NCBI GenBank assembly: GCA_956465555.1
Contig: OY101119.1
Span: 1,524,129 to 1,588,128, forward strand
Length of the DNA stretch: 64,000 bases
Reading direction: 5' to 3'
Source: Nitzschia sp. pyKryTriq1
Taxonomy: Eukaryota; Bacillariophyta; Bacillariophyceae; Bacillariales; Bacillariaceae
Under the pieces are notes generated by a model. It was not told the origin of the DNA, ran no database searches, and saw only the letters and a list, made by a program, of their open reading frames with translations. Positions 30,589 through 41,617 of this stretch are shown one piece after another (positions within the stretch are counted from its first letter, which is position 1; each line of letters starts with the position of its first letter). Made by a program: the position numbers and the translations under genes.

Positions 30589-31853
30589 CTTCCGCCCAAA
30601 ATGAAGAGCAAGCGGGTGACTCACACTTGAAAAAAAGATAACTCTGGAAGAAAGTCAAATGGCAGTGGTCTTCTCTCCACAGAGACTACTCACTCACTCG
30701 TACTCGTAGTCTACTTTTCGGCAATTTTTTTCGCCATGTGGGCAAAGTTTTGAAAACCGGCCGAAGGCCGGTCGTCACGCTGTACATCCGGGTTACTTGT
30801 TACGACGATGGACGTCCGATCTCCTCCCCATCATGCATGCTATTCATTCGTGCTACAGCAGCAGTACTGGTACTGACTCTAGAGTACTATCTCTACGCCC
30901 GGTCGGAGTTTCGTCCAACAACAACTACTACTAGTAGTACAAAACAGGGTAGAATGGCTGCTGGTGCGGCTTCAGCTAGTAGTTTCCGATCATCATCTTC
31001 TTCTTGCCGAGCTTGGTTCTTTGGCCGTTGGAGACGATCGTAAACTACTAGATGGTATTGTACTCACTCTAGAGTTGTCCTAGCTAGTATGTGGCAATAG
31101 AGACAATGTCGGCCATTTCCGCCATTGTCGCTTGCTTTTTCGTGTTGTGGTCGACACAGCGTCTGTCTGTGATCCGTAAAAGGACGAAAAAATAATATTC
31201 GCGTTCGTGGTCCGGTTTCCACCCCAGTCTGTTATTCCCTTGGTAAGATCAAATAAAATATGAGGCTCAGAGAAGCCCGAAAACACAACAACACGAGCGC
31301 ACTAACTACCGGTAACGGGGTACAAGTACTCGTACCCTCATACCCAGATACTGGTCTACGGGCTGGGTGTACAGAGCGTACTGTACCCCAGTACCTGGTA
31401 CCCAATACACCTACAGTCTATCTGTACACGCTACCGGTACTCGTACTCGGGGCCCTCCCCCCCGCCATGATCCGTAAAAAAATGGTTGTATCCATTGCAT
31501 TGGCCACTAAGTACTTGTAGTCTACTACCGGTACTGTCTTCCATCGTTTGTGCTTTGAATAGGACGAGAACCGGTACCGTACCTCACTGTACAGTGTAGA
31601 GCCCACTGTAGAGACTAGAGAGAGGATCCCAAGACGTCATTTGGAACCTCGGTTTCTTCTTGGACCATCCGAATCGACGGCGCGATTGAAGTGGAGAGAG
31701 AAGGATCAACCAGGCCCCTCCTGTTCTCGGCCTCGTTCGCACAGCACAACCTGACCACGTCCTGGAAGGGTTTGGGTAGCAAAACTACCGGTAGTGGCCA
31801 ATTTTCCGATATCCCAAGTGTAATCCCCGTTGTCATAGCTCCTCATCTCGACC
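30589..31853. promoter_or_regulatory. Divergent promoter region UAP1 / NAA15
   Basis: Upstream of both genes. ACTACCGGTAACGGGGTAC at 31304-31322 starts a dense palindromic array that runs to about 31460, and CTACCGGTAG lies some 65 bp before the NAA15 start. Open frames here have no domains. Confidence 0.5.
31305..31460. repeat. Palindromic GTAC/TACCGGTA array
   Basis: Repeated elements include TACCGGTA at both ends, CCAGTACCTGGTACCC in the middle, and several GTACTCGTAC units. Confidence 0.6.
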
Positions 31854-34704
31854 ATGTCACCCAACAATAATGATAGTAATCCTCAAGCTGGCCAAGGTCG
31901 GCCACTTCCCAAGAAAGAGGGCGATCTCTTCAAGAATGTTGTGAAGCACTACGAAATGAAGCAATACAAAAAGGCAGTGAAGCAGGCCGACACAATCTTG
32001 AAAAAGTTCCCTAACCACGGGGAGACTCTCGCCATGAAAGGTTTGGTCTTGAACTGTCTTTCGAAACGTGACGAGGCTCATGCCTTGGTCAAACAGGGCT
32101 TGATGAATGATATGAGGTGAGTTTCGGGTTTCGAGTGGTGCCAAATCTTGCTCGCCCCCATTGTCTTTAGCTAGCAGTGCTGACTTTGGTTTCTGTTTCC
32201 TTTTTGAAGATCCCATGTCTGCTGGCACGTCTACGGTTTGCTGCATCGATCAGATCGCAACTATAACGAAGCCATTAAGGCCTATAAGCAGGCGCTCCGG
32301 ATCGATTCCGATAACCTCCAAATTTTACGCGATTTAAGTATGCTGCAGATTCAAATGAGGGATCTTGCCGGTTTTGCTGTTACTCGTCATAACATCCTGA
32401 ACCTAAAACCAAATGGGAAGATTAATTGGCTTGCCTTTGCATTGGCAAAACATCTCAACGGGGATCTTAGAGGGGCAGTATCAGTTATTGATATCTACTT
32501 GGGTACTTTGACTGAGGGTGCACCCGAGCTTTCCCGCGGCTTTGAAGCCAGCGAACTGGCCTTGTATCGAAACCGAATCCTAGCTGAGATTCCTGCCAAT
32601 CTTAAGGAGGCGTTAGAACATTTGGCAGCCTGTGAAAGCATCGTAGTGGATCGAACTTCGTGGCTCAGCACACGGGCAAAGTATCAATTATTGCTCGGAG
32701 AGTATGCAGATGCGAAACGAACTATCATCGATCTCTTCCATCGTGGTATGACCGAAGATTACAATCTTCACTCGATGTATATGTGTGCCTTACTAGAGTT
32801 GGAAAGCACAGTATGCGAAGAAGCTTGGAATCTTTCTGGAACCCGGACGCTTGCTTCAATGATGCCATTGTCAGCCGAGCAGAAGTCGATACTACTCGAT
32901 GCTTACAAAACAGAACTATTTCCTTCATTCTCCAAATCTGCGGCGGTGCAAAGAATACCAATGAGTTTGGTGGGTGAAAAGCAACTCCAAAATTCTTTGG
33001 ACGTTCTGATTCGGAAATCCCTCGTGAAAGGCGTGCCCTCCTTGTGTTTGGAGCTGAGTTCGTTTTTTCTTGTGGAAAAAGATGGCAGATATTCCACTGC
33101 AAGGGATCCAGTTGATGTGAAGGATCATCCAACGTTCAAACTCATTGTCGAAATGGTCAATGGTTATATTGCATCGCTGCAAGAGGATAAGAAACTTCTA
33201 CAATCTGATGAATTTGAAGAACCTCCGTCGACAGCGCTGTGGACATGGTACTTGCGTGCGGGTCTTCACGAACTTGCTGGTGAATACAGCGAAGGGCTTG
33301 TCTTGGTAGACAAGTGTATCGAGCACACACCAACAGCGGTGGATGTTTACGAACTCAAGGGGCGATTGCTCAAATCTGCTGGCGATATCAAGGCAGCCGT
33401 AGAGTGTCTGGACAAAGGCCGCGATCTTGACCGACAAGATCGGTACATCAATAACCAGACCACCAAGTACATGCTGGAGGCCGGAATGGAGAAGGATGCA
33501 CTGGATAGAATCTCACTCTTCACAAAACACGAGGGGAACCCTGAAGCCAATCTTTATGACATGCAGTGCTCGTGGTACGAGTTGGGCCTTGCTGCATGCT
33601 ACGCGAGAAAGGAAGAGTGGGGTCGGAGCTTGAAGAAGTATAGTGCGTCTTGACTAGCCTGATCTGCAACTATGAGACCAAATTCAAATATTGTCTAACC
33701 CTTGATCATGTTGATACACAGGTGCCGTTGTGAAGCATTTCGAAGATTTCCACGAAGATCAGTTCGATTTCCATGCGTATTGTGTCCGCAAAGTAACCCT
33801 CAGAGCGTACACCGAAGTGCTTCGATTCGAGGATAATCTTTGGGGGGAGGACTACTATTTCACAGCAGCTACTGGTATCGTTCGCATATACCTCCACCTT
33901 TCTGATAACCCTTCCATTCTCCAAGAAGATAAAGAGCCAGACTATTCAAAAATGACGGCGGCGGAACGGAAGAAAGCAAAGGCGATTATAAGAAAGAAGC
34001 GTCTACAAGCAGAAAAGAAAGCAACAGAGAAAGGCAAGGCGGACTCAGCGGATATTGATACTAGCGGAAAGAAGGGAAAGACGTCCCCCGTCGAGGAAGA
34101 CCCGGAAGGCAAGGAGCTTCTGAAATTAGAGCCACTGGAAGAGGCAAAAAAATATTCATTGATTTTGTCGAAACATTGCCCGAAGCGATTCGGAACCTGG
34201 ACATTGCAGTACGATGTAGCGATTCGACGGAAAAAATGGCTCCTTGCTCTTCAAGCCTTGTGCAAAATGCGTTCTTTGGATTCATTGAATGCAGATTTTT
34301 TCTCTCGCTTGATCGATTTTGCGTTGAAGGCTACCACCGTTGAGGGACTACCAGAGCCCGCGAGTGTGGTGCTGAAAGAAGAGTTCCCGAATCTTCTCAA
34401 TGGCGCTACCGTCGAAGAGTTTGTATCCAAGGCGGCAAAGAACGTTCGCAATGACCAAGTCGCTTCACTTCCTTACCGTGTGGCTGTAGCCGAAGGTCTG
34501 GTCAAGACGAGGCTTGAGAAAGCTGGCACAGCGGCATCTATTATTGTTGAAGGTGGTCTGGATATTCCTGGAGTCTCTGTGGAATCTTGCACTGATGCAC
34601 TGAAATCGATAAAGGGCTTCGGACCGGAAAGCGGGCATCTGGTAGAAAAGTGGGTTTCGATGGTCCATACGCGTTATCCAATGATGACAGATTTGAAAAG
34701 CTAA
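31854..34704 (+). CDS. NAA15: NatA acetyltransferase auxiliary subunit NAA15
   Basis: Three exons: 31854-32116, 32210-33642 and 33722-34704 (introns 93 and 79 nt), 892 residues. NAA15 is the TPR ribbon that anchors the catalytic subunit NAA10 to ribosomes for co-translational amino-terminal acetylation. Family blocks: PLPKKEGDLFKNVVKHYEMK at the start, GETLAMKGLVLNCL, then across intron 1 HVCWHVYGLLHRSDRNYNEA, and AIKAYKQALRIDSDNLQILR. Across intron 2 it reads LKKYSAVVKHFEDF then EDQFDFHAYCVRK. The basic helix TAAERKKAKAIIRKKRLQAE near residue 640 is typical. Length and order match human NAA15 (866). Its 3' end lies 32 bp from that of the convergent AK6 gene. Confidence 0.93.
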
Positions 34705-34736
34705 TGATTAAACAATAATTTTCTACGACGCTGTCA

Positions 34737-35300
34737 TCATGATTCTTCGGCGTTGTCCTTGATCCATTGCCTACACCAAACCTCGACGCGCTGGACGTTC
34801 TGGTCCATATCCTCAATGGTATTTGATGGAACCTCGTGAACCATGTCGTTAGCATAACCTTCTCGCGATTCCTCAAGGATGACCCCAAAAATCTCAGCTT
34901 CCATGTTTTCAGATCGTTTCTTTTCGTTATAGCCGCGGGTTGTCAGTCTATCAAACAGAAGCTCGGTCTTCGTTCTCAGTACTAGAACTAAATCAAACCA
35001 TCTTTCCGGAAAGATGAGTGGCATGTGAAAGTCAACGACAACGCCTTCGTTCTGCTCAGCGGCTTTGTCGAGGAGCCCTTCCATTTGGTCCAGCAGTTTG
35101 TCCTCATCCAACACGTTGGTATCCAGGTCTTCGTCTCGACCTTCGTAGCATTTATGTTCTTTGATCAATTCACCGGTATTTACATGCTTCAGAAATCCGA
35201 TTCGTTCTGCGATCATTGAGGCTGTGGATGTCTTGCCACAGCCGGGAGTGCCCGTAACCAAAATGTTTGGCCTTCTTCTCCGAGGTCCGCTTTCGCTCAT
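34737..35300 (-). CDS. AK6: Adenylate kinase isoenzyme 6 (AK6/Fap7/CINAP)
   Basis: Single exon, 187 residues from the ATG at 35300; the frame is open to 35402. AK6/Fap7 is a nuclear ATPase/adenylate kinase needed for 40S ribosome subunit maturation. The P-loop GTPGCGKTS is at residues 17-25. Then HVNTGELIKE, VVVDFHMPLIFPERWFDLVL, VLRTKTELLFDRLTTRGYNE and AEIFGVILEESREGY follow the family closely, including the ERLxTRGYNEKK lid-like block. Where human AK6 has DYHGCDFFPERWF, this protein has DFHMPLIFPERWF. Start at 35300 gives the usual length; the upstream 34 residues are basic and probably not translated. Confidence 0.92.
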   Translation of the reverse strand: MSESGPRRRRPNILVTGTPGCGKTSTASMIAERIGFLKHVNTGELIKEHKCYEGRDEDLDTNVLDEDKLLDQMEGLLDKAAEQNEGVVVDFHMPLIFPERWFDLVLVLRTKTELLFDRLTTRGYNEKKRSENMEAEIFGVILEESREGYANDMVHEVPSNTIEDMDQNVQRVEVWCRQWIKDNAEES

Positions 35301-36594
35301 GATTTCAACCAGTCGGAATCTGTCGATGCGAGTAGGTTTGGTGATCGATGTTTGATATCTTTTGCTTTTTCTGGTGACAATCCTTTTCTTACTCTTTCTC
35401 AAGGAGTAGTACGAACTTTCTTGTTCTGGTGTAGTGGATCAATTTACCAGGTACTGCATTGTGAAGATTGAAGATGGCATGAAAAGCATGAAGCGTGAAG
35501 CTGGCCTGTCGATAAAGGATAGAGGTGCTACAGCGACTCCTTCGTCATCGCCTCTATTACCGGTAGAGACGATTGCGCTCTGCGTTGGTGCGTAGCGATT
35601 TCAATCGGTACTCTACAGGACCAGGCATGCTTGATTGGTGCTGGTACCGGTACCAGGTACCGGTAGGGTAGGTTTACTGGTCGTAAACCCGCGCGCACGC
35701 CACCGCGCGGCTCTTTGCAAAGAGCTAGAGCTGCGGGTGGGTGGGCGGGCGGGTTTAGCTTTTAAACTATTACTACTTGGTTACCACAAATCGATAGGTG
35801 AAGCGTTGGAGCTTCACCTTGAGCTTTCGATATCGAGAGCGTCTGATTTGTGAGAAGTTGATAGATGAAGGCGTCCCGGCCTCTCGCTGTGGCTGTTTGA
35901 ATTCTTGTCCAAGGAATTCATCGGCGCCGGTGAGAGGGCCTGGCCGTTGTTCAACGCACCCACTGTCTTACTCCAACAATGGTACTCGTACTTGTACTGT
36001 CCGAATAACCTCAAGTAATCGATATTGCAACACGTTATTCGGCCGTGCTACATCATCCAAAAATGGAAGAACGCGTCATTACCTCGCGGGGCGGGCCAGG
36101 CCAGACGATGATTTTTTGCCACGTGTAGGCACATCATGTACGAAGTACTACGTGGAACGTGTACGAATTGGTACAGGGACTGGTTCATACCGGTAGCTCA
36201 GTTCTGGTACGCACTGTACCGGTTACACCTGTACACAGGTACGTACCGGACGACCAGTACGCCCATTACTGCATGTAACGGTACAGTACGATACCAGACT
36301 CCACGTACGAACTTGAATGAAGTAGTGATGATGATTATGATGCCGCTCGTCTCACCGCCAATAAAACCATCAACGACACGAGGCATCAAACACGAAGCAT
36401 CAAGCATCAAGAGAGTCTTGTACTGCTTCACTTCTGCTTCAACGAAGCGGTCTCATCTCCTGGCACTCAATCTAGCGGAAAGCTGGCCCAGCGTCCTCGA
36501 GCTAAACCCTTGCTGAGCACCCTATCTCCCTAGAGCAGTTACAATCTTACAGAATATATTTTTCAGCAGATTTACCGTTTGTCGGAATCGCAGA
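35301..36594. other. Divergent spacer AK6 / ANTH gene with palindromic arrays
   Basis: TACCGGTAGAG lies near 35558. CTGGTACCGGTACCAGGTAC starts at 35641 and is a long near-perfect palindrome. A second dense array runs over 36148-36290. ORFs here show no domain. Confidence 0.5.
35641..35666. repeat. Long KpnI/AgeI-type palindrome
   Basis: CTGGTACCGGTACCAG reads the same on both strands, followed by GTACCGGTAG. Confidence 0.75.
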
Positions 36595-38425
36595 ATGAAG
36601 TTTTCAGTTCACGCTATATTGTTGCTTGTTGGGCTTGGTATTCTGGATCATACCGTTTTGGCTGCCGCGAAGAAGCCACCTCGAGCACCTCCTTCAGGTC
36701 GTCGTAGTTCCAATAGAACGGATCCGCCAAGATCATCTGGACGTTCCAGTCCTTCGAAGAGGAGATATGAACCGGAAGACGAGGAGGACGACGAAGACGA
36801 TATTGTGTTCCCCGCCCCTTTTGAAGACGAGGAGGACTTCGACGAGGAAGAGGAGGATCACCGACCAAAGAAAAAACGAGTGCCCTCTCCCAAAAGGGGA
36901 ACACCAAAGCGAGCGAGTGCGGCTTCCGGGGGAAGAAGCTCGCGCAGCAGTAGGCAGGAGGAAGACGTCGAGGACGATTTCGACAGACCAAGACGTCTGT
37001 CCGGCAGCACTACGAAACCCTCTCGTCGGGGAGCTCCTCCTCCCAGACGTGGTAACGGGGGACGGGTGGTGCCTTATGGACGAGATCCAGGCCCATCAAC
37101 TTTTACAAAAGGGCTTGCGGCCTTGAAAAATTCCATACCTGACCCCAGCTCCGTTCGTGAGGCTGCTGTCAACTCCCTAAATGTCGCGAGAGAAGCGACA
37201 TCAGGCTTATCAGCAAATCTGTATCGTGAAGTGAAAGGGCTCACCAGTTCAGAGCTGGAGCAAGTCATGTTGAAAGCCACTCGGCCCGATGATACAGCTG
37301 TAAAGGGAAAGCACGTGGAACGCTTGGTCGGTGTCACCTATCAAATCAGTGCACGATATGATATTTATGACGCAGTGCTGCGAAAACTTTGGGCAAAGAT
37401 GTCCGAAAAGGATTGGCGTACAACTATTAAGGCGCTCTACATCTTACACCGATTTTCTGCAGATGGCGCCCCCGAGCATGCTGCAGCCCTGAAGGTAAGT
37501 CATTGTCACCCCCTCCACCCTCAACATTCAGATTCTGTTCGGCACAAACTCACACCAATTTGGTCTCGGTCGGTGATAGGCTCGCTTGCGTGAACTCCGT
37601 CGTACCCGCGACCCGAAAAGGAAAGAAAAATATTTCAACTCGAAACAGCTGCTGCAGGGAGATAACAAACCCGAATCAGCGAAATTCAGAGCCTTCATGT
37701 CTCGGTATGCTCACTACGTCTTGCTTCGCACCCAATGCTTCGGTGGCATGTTCGAAGAGATTTCTTCTGTGCCTGCGCCCTCTAAGGACAAAAAGAAAAC
37801 TGTTTTGAAACCCATCACTTCGACGGCTCTTCGTGCTGAGCACCTCGATGCTGCCAAAATGCTGCTCAAGGCAGGAATGGCGTGTCAACTCAAAGACGGA
37901 GAAGAATGCGAAAACACTGCGATTGCTGTGGAACGCGTCGCATCTGATCTGATTGGACTGACTGCTGGAGTAGCCATGGCACTCAACCGTGCCCTAAAAG
38001 ACGACGATCTCAAGGGAGCAGATCCGGCTTTGATCAAGCAATGGTGTGAGTTCTACGGAGAGGAGCTGTCACCCCAAACTCGCTCAATGGTCAAAAGGAC
38101 GACTCCCAAACTTGATGCCTACGGCCTTTTTCTGCCGTCACGAATGGGTGCCACAGTATCACAAGATCTTCTTCAAAAGGGGCTTAAACTTGAGGAAGGA
38201 GGTCCTGATCTAAAGGAAACATCAAAAGAGTCGGCCGAGGGGGCAGAGGATTCGAAACCCGAAGCGGCGACAGAAGAAGATGAAGACGCGGCAGTAGGAG
38301 ACGAGGGAGGCGAAGAACTGAAGGAACATGACGAATCTCCTTTAGAGGTAGGCGAGGATATTGTTGAGGAGGATGAATACGAATACGAAGAAGAGGAGTA
38401 CTATGACGACGAAGAAGCCTACTAG
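36595..38425 (+). CDS. ANTH-domain protein with an amino-terminal signal peptide
   Basis: Two exons: 36595-37494 and 37580-38425 (intron 85 nt), 581 residues. Residues 1-23 (MKFSVHAILLLVGLGILDHT and on to VLA) form a clear signal peptide. Residues 25-195 are Ser/Arg/Pro-rich with acidic runs. From about 218 there is an ANTH/ENTH-type helical domain: VMLKATRPDDTAVKGKHVER, then WRTTIKALYILHRFSADG and, after the intron, REL-R and SRYAHYVLLRTQCFGG. ANTH domains bind phosphoinositides and clathrin on the cytosolic face of membranes (AP180/CALM). The tail is strongly acidic (DEYEYEEEEYYDDEE). A signal peptide on an ANTH protein is odd. It would place it in the ER lumen, or in the periplastidial compartment because the residue after cleavage is not aromatic. 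Location is inference. Confidence 0.82.
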
Positions 38426-38475
38426 GCTCTCGCCGCATAGAAAATATAAATAAACTGTTACAATGAGTACATGCG

Positions 38476-39249
38476 TCATCTCCTGGTTGTTCTATCTTGG
38501 TTGAAAGTGAGCGCATCGCCATTCGAGTCAGTTACTCGCAAAAAATACTCTGCTGGGAGGCAACCATCGACCCCTTCGGTAAGAATGACACCATTGTCTG
38601 AAATATAAAATTCAATTCCATCTCGTGTACAAGCTTCGGCATCCACGTAGACATACACTGTGGCCGTTCGTCGCATTCCAGATATGACCCCATCATCGTT
38701 GGGCAAACCTGTCGCAAGATGGATATGCGTTCGTGTCATTTTGCGCAAGCCCTGCTCAGCGATCGACTGCCAGGCAGTTGGGGTTGTTCCATGCACAATG
38801 CACGAAAATTTTTTCAACTCTTCCGGTGAGAGTTTAGTCAGAAGCAATACTGGATCAATCGTATTTATACTATGGCCTTGGTTTGCGCGAATGCACAATA
38901 TTTGTTCTTCATCTTCATCGCCCTCCCTACTTTTGCTGTTGCTTGGATTGCCCACTAATCCGCTTAAATCAGAACGAGGCCGCATCGCTAGTGCAAATCT
39001 CCTTTTATCGCTTGTCGCCACGACTTCTTCTATCGCTTGCAATGTGGCCCCTTTGAGCCGAGGGTGTTTTGATTCGAGGATTTCCTTGACTGAGACCCAT
39101 CCAGCTGGTGTCATTGCCAACCCAATATCAGGTGCCGCGTGTCGGAGGGCCCAGCTGAGCGCATGGGAAAGCTTCTTCAATGAGGTGGGTCCCTTTCCAC
39201 CACCTCCCCTCCCTCGTTCTCGACCACCTCCGTTCTCCGTAGTGCTCAT
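38476..39249 (-). CDS. TPT1: tRNA 2'-phosphotransferase (Tpt1/KptA)
   Basis: Single exon, 257 residues. The enzyme removes the 2'-phosphate left at the splice junction by RNA ligation, passing it to NAD+ to form ADP-ribose 1'',2''-cyclic phosphate. Family motifs in order: LSHALSWALRHAAPDIGL, TPAGWVSVKEIL, CIRANQGHSI, CIVHGTTPTAWQSIAEQGL, RTHIHLATGL, and VYVYVDAEACTRDGIEFY with DGCLPAEYF. The catalytic Arg-His-Arg-Arg set is present in these blocks. An insert of about 25 residues (SDLSGLVGNPSNSKSREGDE) splits the amino- and carboxy-terminal lobes, and a Gly/Arg-rich leader precedes the domain. The gene ends 50 bp from the ANTH gene, tail to tail. Confidence 0.93.
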   Translation of the reverse strand: MSTTENGGGRERGRGGGGKGPTSLKKLSHALSWALRHAAPDIGLAMTPAGWVSVKEILESKHPRLKGATLQAIEEVVATSDKRRFALAMRPRSDLSGLVGNPSNSKSREGDEDEEQILCIRANQGHSINTIDPVLLLTKLSPEELKKFSCIVHGTTPTAWQSIAEQGLRKMTRTHIHLATGLPNDDGVISGMRRTATVYVYVDAEACTRDGIEFYISDNGVILTEGVDGCLPAEYFLRVTDSNGDALTFNQDRTTRR

Positions 39250-39687
39250 TGTGGTTTTGTAGACTACTCTTATCGAAGAGTAGTTTCAAGTACCCAGCAC
39301 CAGTACGAGTATGGATCTCCAGGGTGCTTCAAGCTTGCGGGCAGGGTCAGCTGATTTCGTTTTGGTTATTTTTGGTCTATCATGATGATGTGTGTTAAAA
39401 TCCGTGAGTTCTAGGCTGTGGCTAGCGGCTCAGGGATTCGGGCTAAAGGACTAATTTGACTGTGGGTTTACGAAGTGCGCGAACATAATGAGCTGAATAG
39501 GTCTACTCTCTTGATGAAATGAACTTTGGTTCATTTCTATTCTCTTGAATGTGTTGACATGTAATTCGATAGAAATCTGTTGACTTCTTATTGTTTCTTG
39601 GAGGATCATAGATTGTCTCCTAGAGTCTTAGAATGAATCTCTGAGTCGTGATCCAGACGTGCGTCGTGCGTAATCGTGGTGAACGCT
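39250..39687. other. Spacer upstream of TPT1
   Basis: Holds the TPT1 promoter side. No gene or further repeat is recognised. Confidence 0.4.
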
Positions 39688-39800
39688 TCAAGTAGCGCGC
39701 ATCCGCGCACAATCACTACTCGACGCTCATGTACTAGCAAAGACCTTTCGTACTGAAGGATTGCACCTGGCATGAGGTGTAGCTAGGGAATCTTAGATTC
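39688..39800 (+). repeat. Direct repeat, copy A
   Basis: TCAAGTAGCG-CGCATCCGCGC, ACAATCACTACTCGACGCT, AAAGACCTTTCGTACT, GGATTGCACCTGGC and TGAGGTGTAGCTA are shared in order with 40240-40382. Confidence 0.75.
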
Positions 39801-40239
39801 TTGTGGCAAGGCTCATAGCAACATGTAAGAGAGATACGTTCTACTACTCGTCGCCTGTGAATCAGACTTTCCACGGCTTCGCAAACTGTGTCGTGCTGAA
39901 CGGCTAGCAAAGACGGTAGACTAGCAGACCTTCGGTGAGATCAAAGAACCAAGCTGCGAGAAACCTGATCTGCCTCATAAATTTTGGTCAAGACCATATC
40001 GAATGTGCATTCGTCGTCTGTCGACCATGAGGAAGAGGTTTCTCTGCTACTTGACGAGAGAGAGAGAGAGAGATATCCAAGTACTGCATCGCGCGCCCAC
40101 GAGTGGCCAGGGGGTGAACGAGGTTGTTTGTGTTTTCAATCTAATTAATCAAAAAGGCCATTTTTCCTCCCGTTTCCCGTTTCCCGTCCGACGGTAAGGT
40201 TCCACATTATGGAACTATGCTAGTCCCTGTCGCAAGTCG

Positions 40240-40382
40240 TCAAGTAGCGGCGCATCCGCGCACAATCACTACTCGACGCTAATGTACTGACAAAGACCTT
40301 TCGTACTATACGTAGAGGTAGAGGATTGCACCTGGCGTGAGGTGTAGCTACTAGTACAGTAGTAGGGAAGAATCTTGGATTC
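40240..40382 (+). repeat. Direct repeat, copy B
   Basis: Second copy of 39688-39800 with small insertions (ATACGTAGAGGTAGA and CTAGTACAGTAGTAGG). The 440 bp between the copies contains no recognisable gene. A CTAGCAAAGAC block also recurs inside it. Confidence 0.75.
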
Positions 40383-40487
40383 CCATGAAGAAATAAGGGA
40401 TTTCTGATTTCTGGACTGCATCACAGATCACAGCAGTATCACGGCAGTTTCACAGCAGTATCAATACAATACACATAGAGAAATATC

Positions 40488-41495
40488 ATGAGAGCAATCG
40501 ACAGCGATAAGATTATTATTTACGTTCTATCAGTGTTACTTCTGGTAGCTTCGGTGCCATTTCTATCCAAATTGCCCCGAAGTCGAGGGAAGAATGTTGT
40601 TTTCCACCTGGGATATATAACCGCTGCAGTGACGATCTTGATCGTACTCCCAGAATCCATTCAAACCGAAATATTTTCTCCAGGTGGAGTTGTAGTCATT
40701 GGCACACTTCTTCCTGTTTATGAGAGTATCCAAGCCATTTGCACTCCGGGGGAAACAGATGACAAAATGTGGCTCCAATTTTGGATTGCTTCGGGAATGC
40801 TTTCATACACCACTGAGTTCGTCGACGAGATCCGAGAATACTTTCCTCGAGGAGGCGATCATTGGTACGAATTTGAATTCTTTTTGACTGTTTGGCTTAT
40901 GTTCCCGTTGACAGATGGTGCTACTTTGATCTATGACGTCTTCACGGAGCCATATTTGAGCCCTTACGCCAAAAAGATCAAATCCAAGATGGAGGGTTGG
41001 GTCGCAGTCATTCTCACGGTAGTGAATTCCTCCTACCTAAGTTTTGTATGGTTCTTATTCATGTGTTTCCCGGAAGAACAACGGCGGTTTGCTGTGGTGG
41101 CTGTCGGAACTGTGTATCCAATGGCTGCGTCGTTGATCGCCATCACGACCAAATCTGATACCAGCGCTGATACTTTCTGGTTGACTTATTGGTCCTGCTT
41201 TAGTCTTTTATTTCTGGCGATGGACTATCTTGAAAACTTTGTGGGTAGCATCCCGGGGTTCTACTCCGTCTGTCTAGTTGCGACCATTTACTTGTTTCTG
41301 CCCATGTTCGATGGTGCCAATGTTGTTTTTCGCCGAATGTTGGTCCCACTCGCGGGGCAATACGAGAATATGCTGTTGCATGATGCTTACTTGGTTCGAA
41401 AAGGAATGGAGAATTCGATCCCGGTAGACTATCATGATCGCATTTTCAAAAGGGCCGCAGAGGTTTTTATTGCTCCGCCCAGCAAGAGAGACTAG
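40488..41495 (+). CDS. Tandem TB2/DP1/HVA22 (REEP-like) membrane protein
   Basis: Single exon, 335 residues. DP1/REEP/HVA22 proteins insert hairpins into ER membrane and stabilise tubule curvature. A first hydrophobic helix (IIIYVLSVLLLVASVPFL) and a second at about 42-55 precede two copies of the domain. Copy 1, about 70-165, has LLPVYESIQAICT, DKMWLQFWIASGMLSYTTEF, FFLTVWLMFPLTDGATLIYD. Copy 2, about 205-300, has TVYPMAASLIAITT, DTFWLTYWSCFSLLFLAMDY and ATIYLFLPMFDGANVVFRRM. Both keep the Y/P-x-A/S, the W-W pair and the L-P-x-x-D/G-x-x block. Most family members carry one copy. The carboxy terminus is cytosolic and basic. Confidence 0.85.
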   Translation: MRAIDSDKIIIYVLSVLLLVASVPFLSKLPRSRGKNVVFHLGYITAAVTILIVLPESIQTEIFSPGGVVVIGTLLPVYESIQAICTPGETDDKMWLQFWIASGMLSYTTEFVDEIREYFPRGGDHWYEFEFFLTVWLMFPLTDGATLIYDVFTEPYLSPYAKKIKSKMEGWVAVILTVVNSSYLSFVWFLFMCFPEEQRRFAVVAVGTVYPMAASLIAITTKSDTSADTFWLTYWSCFSLLFLAMDYLENFVGSIPGFYSVCLVATIYLFLPMFDGANVVFRRMLVPLAGQYENMLLHDAYLVRKGMENSIPVDYHDRIFKRAAEVFIAPPSKRD

Positions 41496-41617
41496 TGGAG
41501 TAGAGAATACCAGCTGGCTGGGTCCTCTTTATAGCAGAATTATTATTTATTATAAGTAAGTATACCGGTACTTCAATCATGACTTGGGTACCGTGGACTT
41601 TTACCTGTAGCTCGAGC

